The position numbers and the translations under genes are program-made. DNA of 33,581 nucleotides from Cyanobacteria bacterium CG_2015-22_32_23 (lineage in GTDB: Bacteria > Cyanobacteriota > Cyanobacteriia > Cyanobacteriales > Cyanobacteriaceae), in assembly GCA_009993045.1 (NCBI GenBank), contig JAACUG010000089.1:1-33581 (forward strand), read 5' to 3'. Positions 33,446-33,581 of this stretch are shown here, piece by piece. Position 1 is the first letter of the stretch, and every line of letters begins with the position of its first letter. The notes below the pieces were generated by a model. That model saw nothing but the letters and a program-made list of their open reading frames with translations, searched no databases and was not told the DNA's origin.

Positions 33446-33469
33446 AAAATATTATCAATAATGGTCTAT
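33349..33469. repeat. Right copy of 121-bp direct repeat flanking the R-M module
   Basis: This is 95% identical to 30659-30779 in the same orientation, with an offset of exactly 2690 bp and no gaps. It marks the right boundary of the inserted module, which therefore spans about 30780-33348. Confidence 0.95.
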
Positions 33470-33581
33470 TGATAAATATAGGTTAGAAAAACTCTAAATG
33501 TTTTCCCTCTATCTTTCTTAATTCCTCTAAACTACCCTGTTGTTTAAGCTAAGACGCACTTGTATAGTATATAATTACAAT
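33470..33581. other. Probable original alaS upstream region (window end)
   Basis: No gene is visible. Sequence beyond the right repeat should be the ancestral upstream DNA of alaS. Read on the minus strand it contains TATACTAT near 33561-33570, a possible -10 box, but the -35 lies outside or is unclear. Bases 33533-33552 resemble the left end of the window (17 of 20). Confidence 0.4.

Overview
The window reads as chromosomal DNA of a low-GC cyanobacterium. It carries cyanobacterial families (a PucC/BCD-type pigment-related transporter, a thylakoid FtsH2-like protease, DUF1997 and DUF4278 proteins, an ABC1 kinase). The HIP1 octamer GCGATCGC is scattered through it; I spotted copies at 2698, 13697, 16585, 18022, 20977, 25243, 25922, 28759 and 30430. 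AT-rich coding and intergenic sequence suggests a Geminocystis/Cyanobacterium-like lineage, but that placement is inference.

Layout. 1-6.1 kb holds housekeeping and transport genes: dnaN, an Ap4A phosphorylase, a DUF1997 protein and a single-gene RND transporter. 6.1-11.3 kb is a very AT-rich stretch of small orphan genes: a DUF4278 protein, a lipoprotein, a one-pass membrane protein, an HhH membrane protein, a TM2-SHOCT protein and a triple-SHOCT protein. 11.4-21.2 kb returns to core metabolism and photosynthesis support: a Gfo/Idh/MocA oxidoreductase, a GDSL hydrolase, an ABC1 kinase, a PucC-like MFS protein, ftsH, a decayed mgtC, a universal stress protein and pgk.

21.3-27.7 kb is a five-gene minus-strand cluster in the order hsp70-like, zinc-ribbon/LysM membrane protein, large TPR protein, J-domain-like protein without HPD, and grpE-like. 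It looks like a complete but atypical Hsp70 machine with its own co-factors and a membrane-anchored partner. It is the best candidate in the window for a poorly described system. A hairpin at 21204-21227 can end both this cluster and the facing pgk.

28.0-33.6 kb is alaS plus a restriction-modification module inserted at its start codon. The module has a controller (C) gene overlapping a PD-(D/E)XK endonuclease gene, and a convergent C5-cytosine methyltransferase. Two C-box-like operators sit in front of the C gene and the methyltransferase. A 121-bp direct repeat (115/121 identical) flanks the module. The left copy is the true start of alaS; the right copy is a 32-codon alaS remnant that ends in a stop at the repeat boundary. 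This is the footprint of insertion with a long target duplication. It separates alaS from its original upstream region and puts that region in front of the methyltransferase. alaS itself carries an in-frame 4 x 15-bp tandem repeat. I saw no tRNA, rRNA, CRISPR array or transposase gene.
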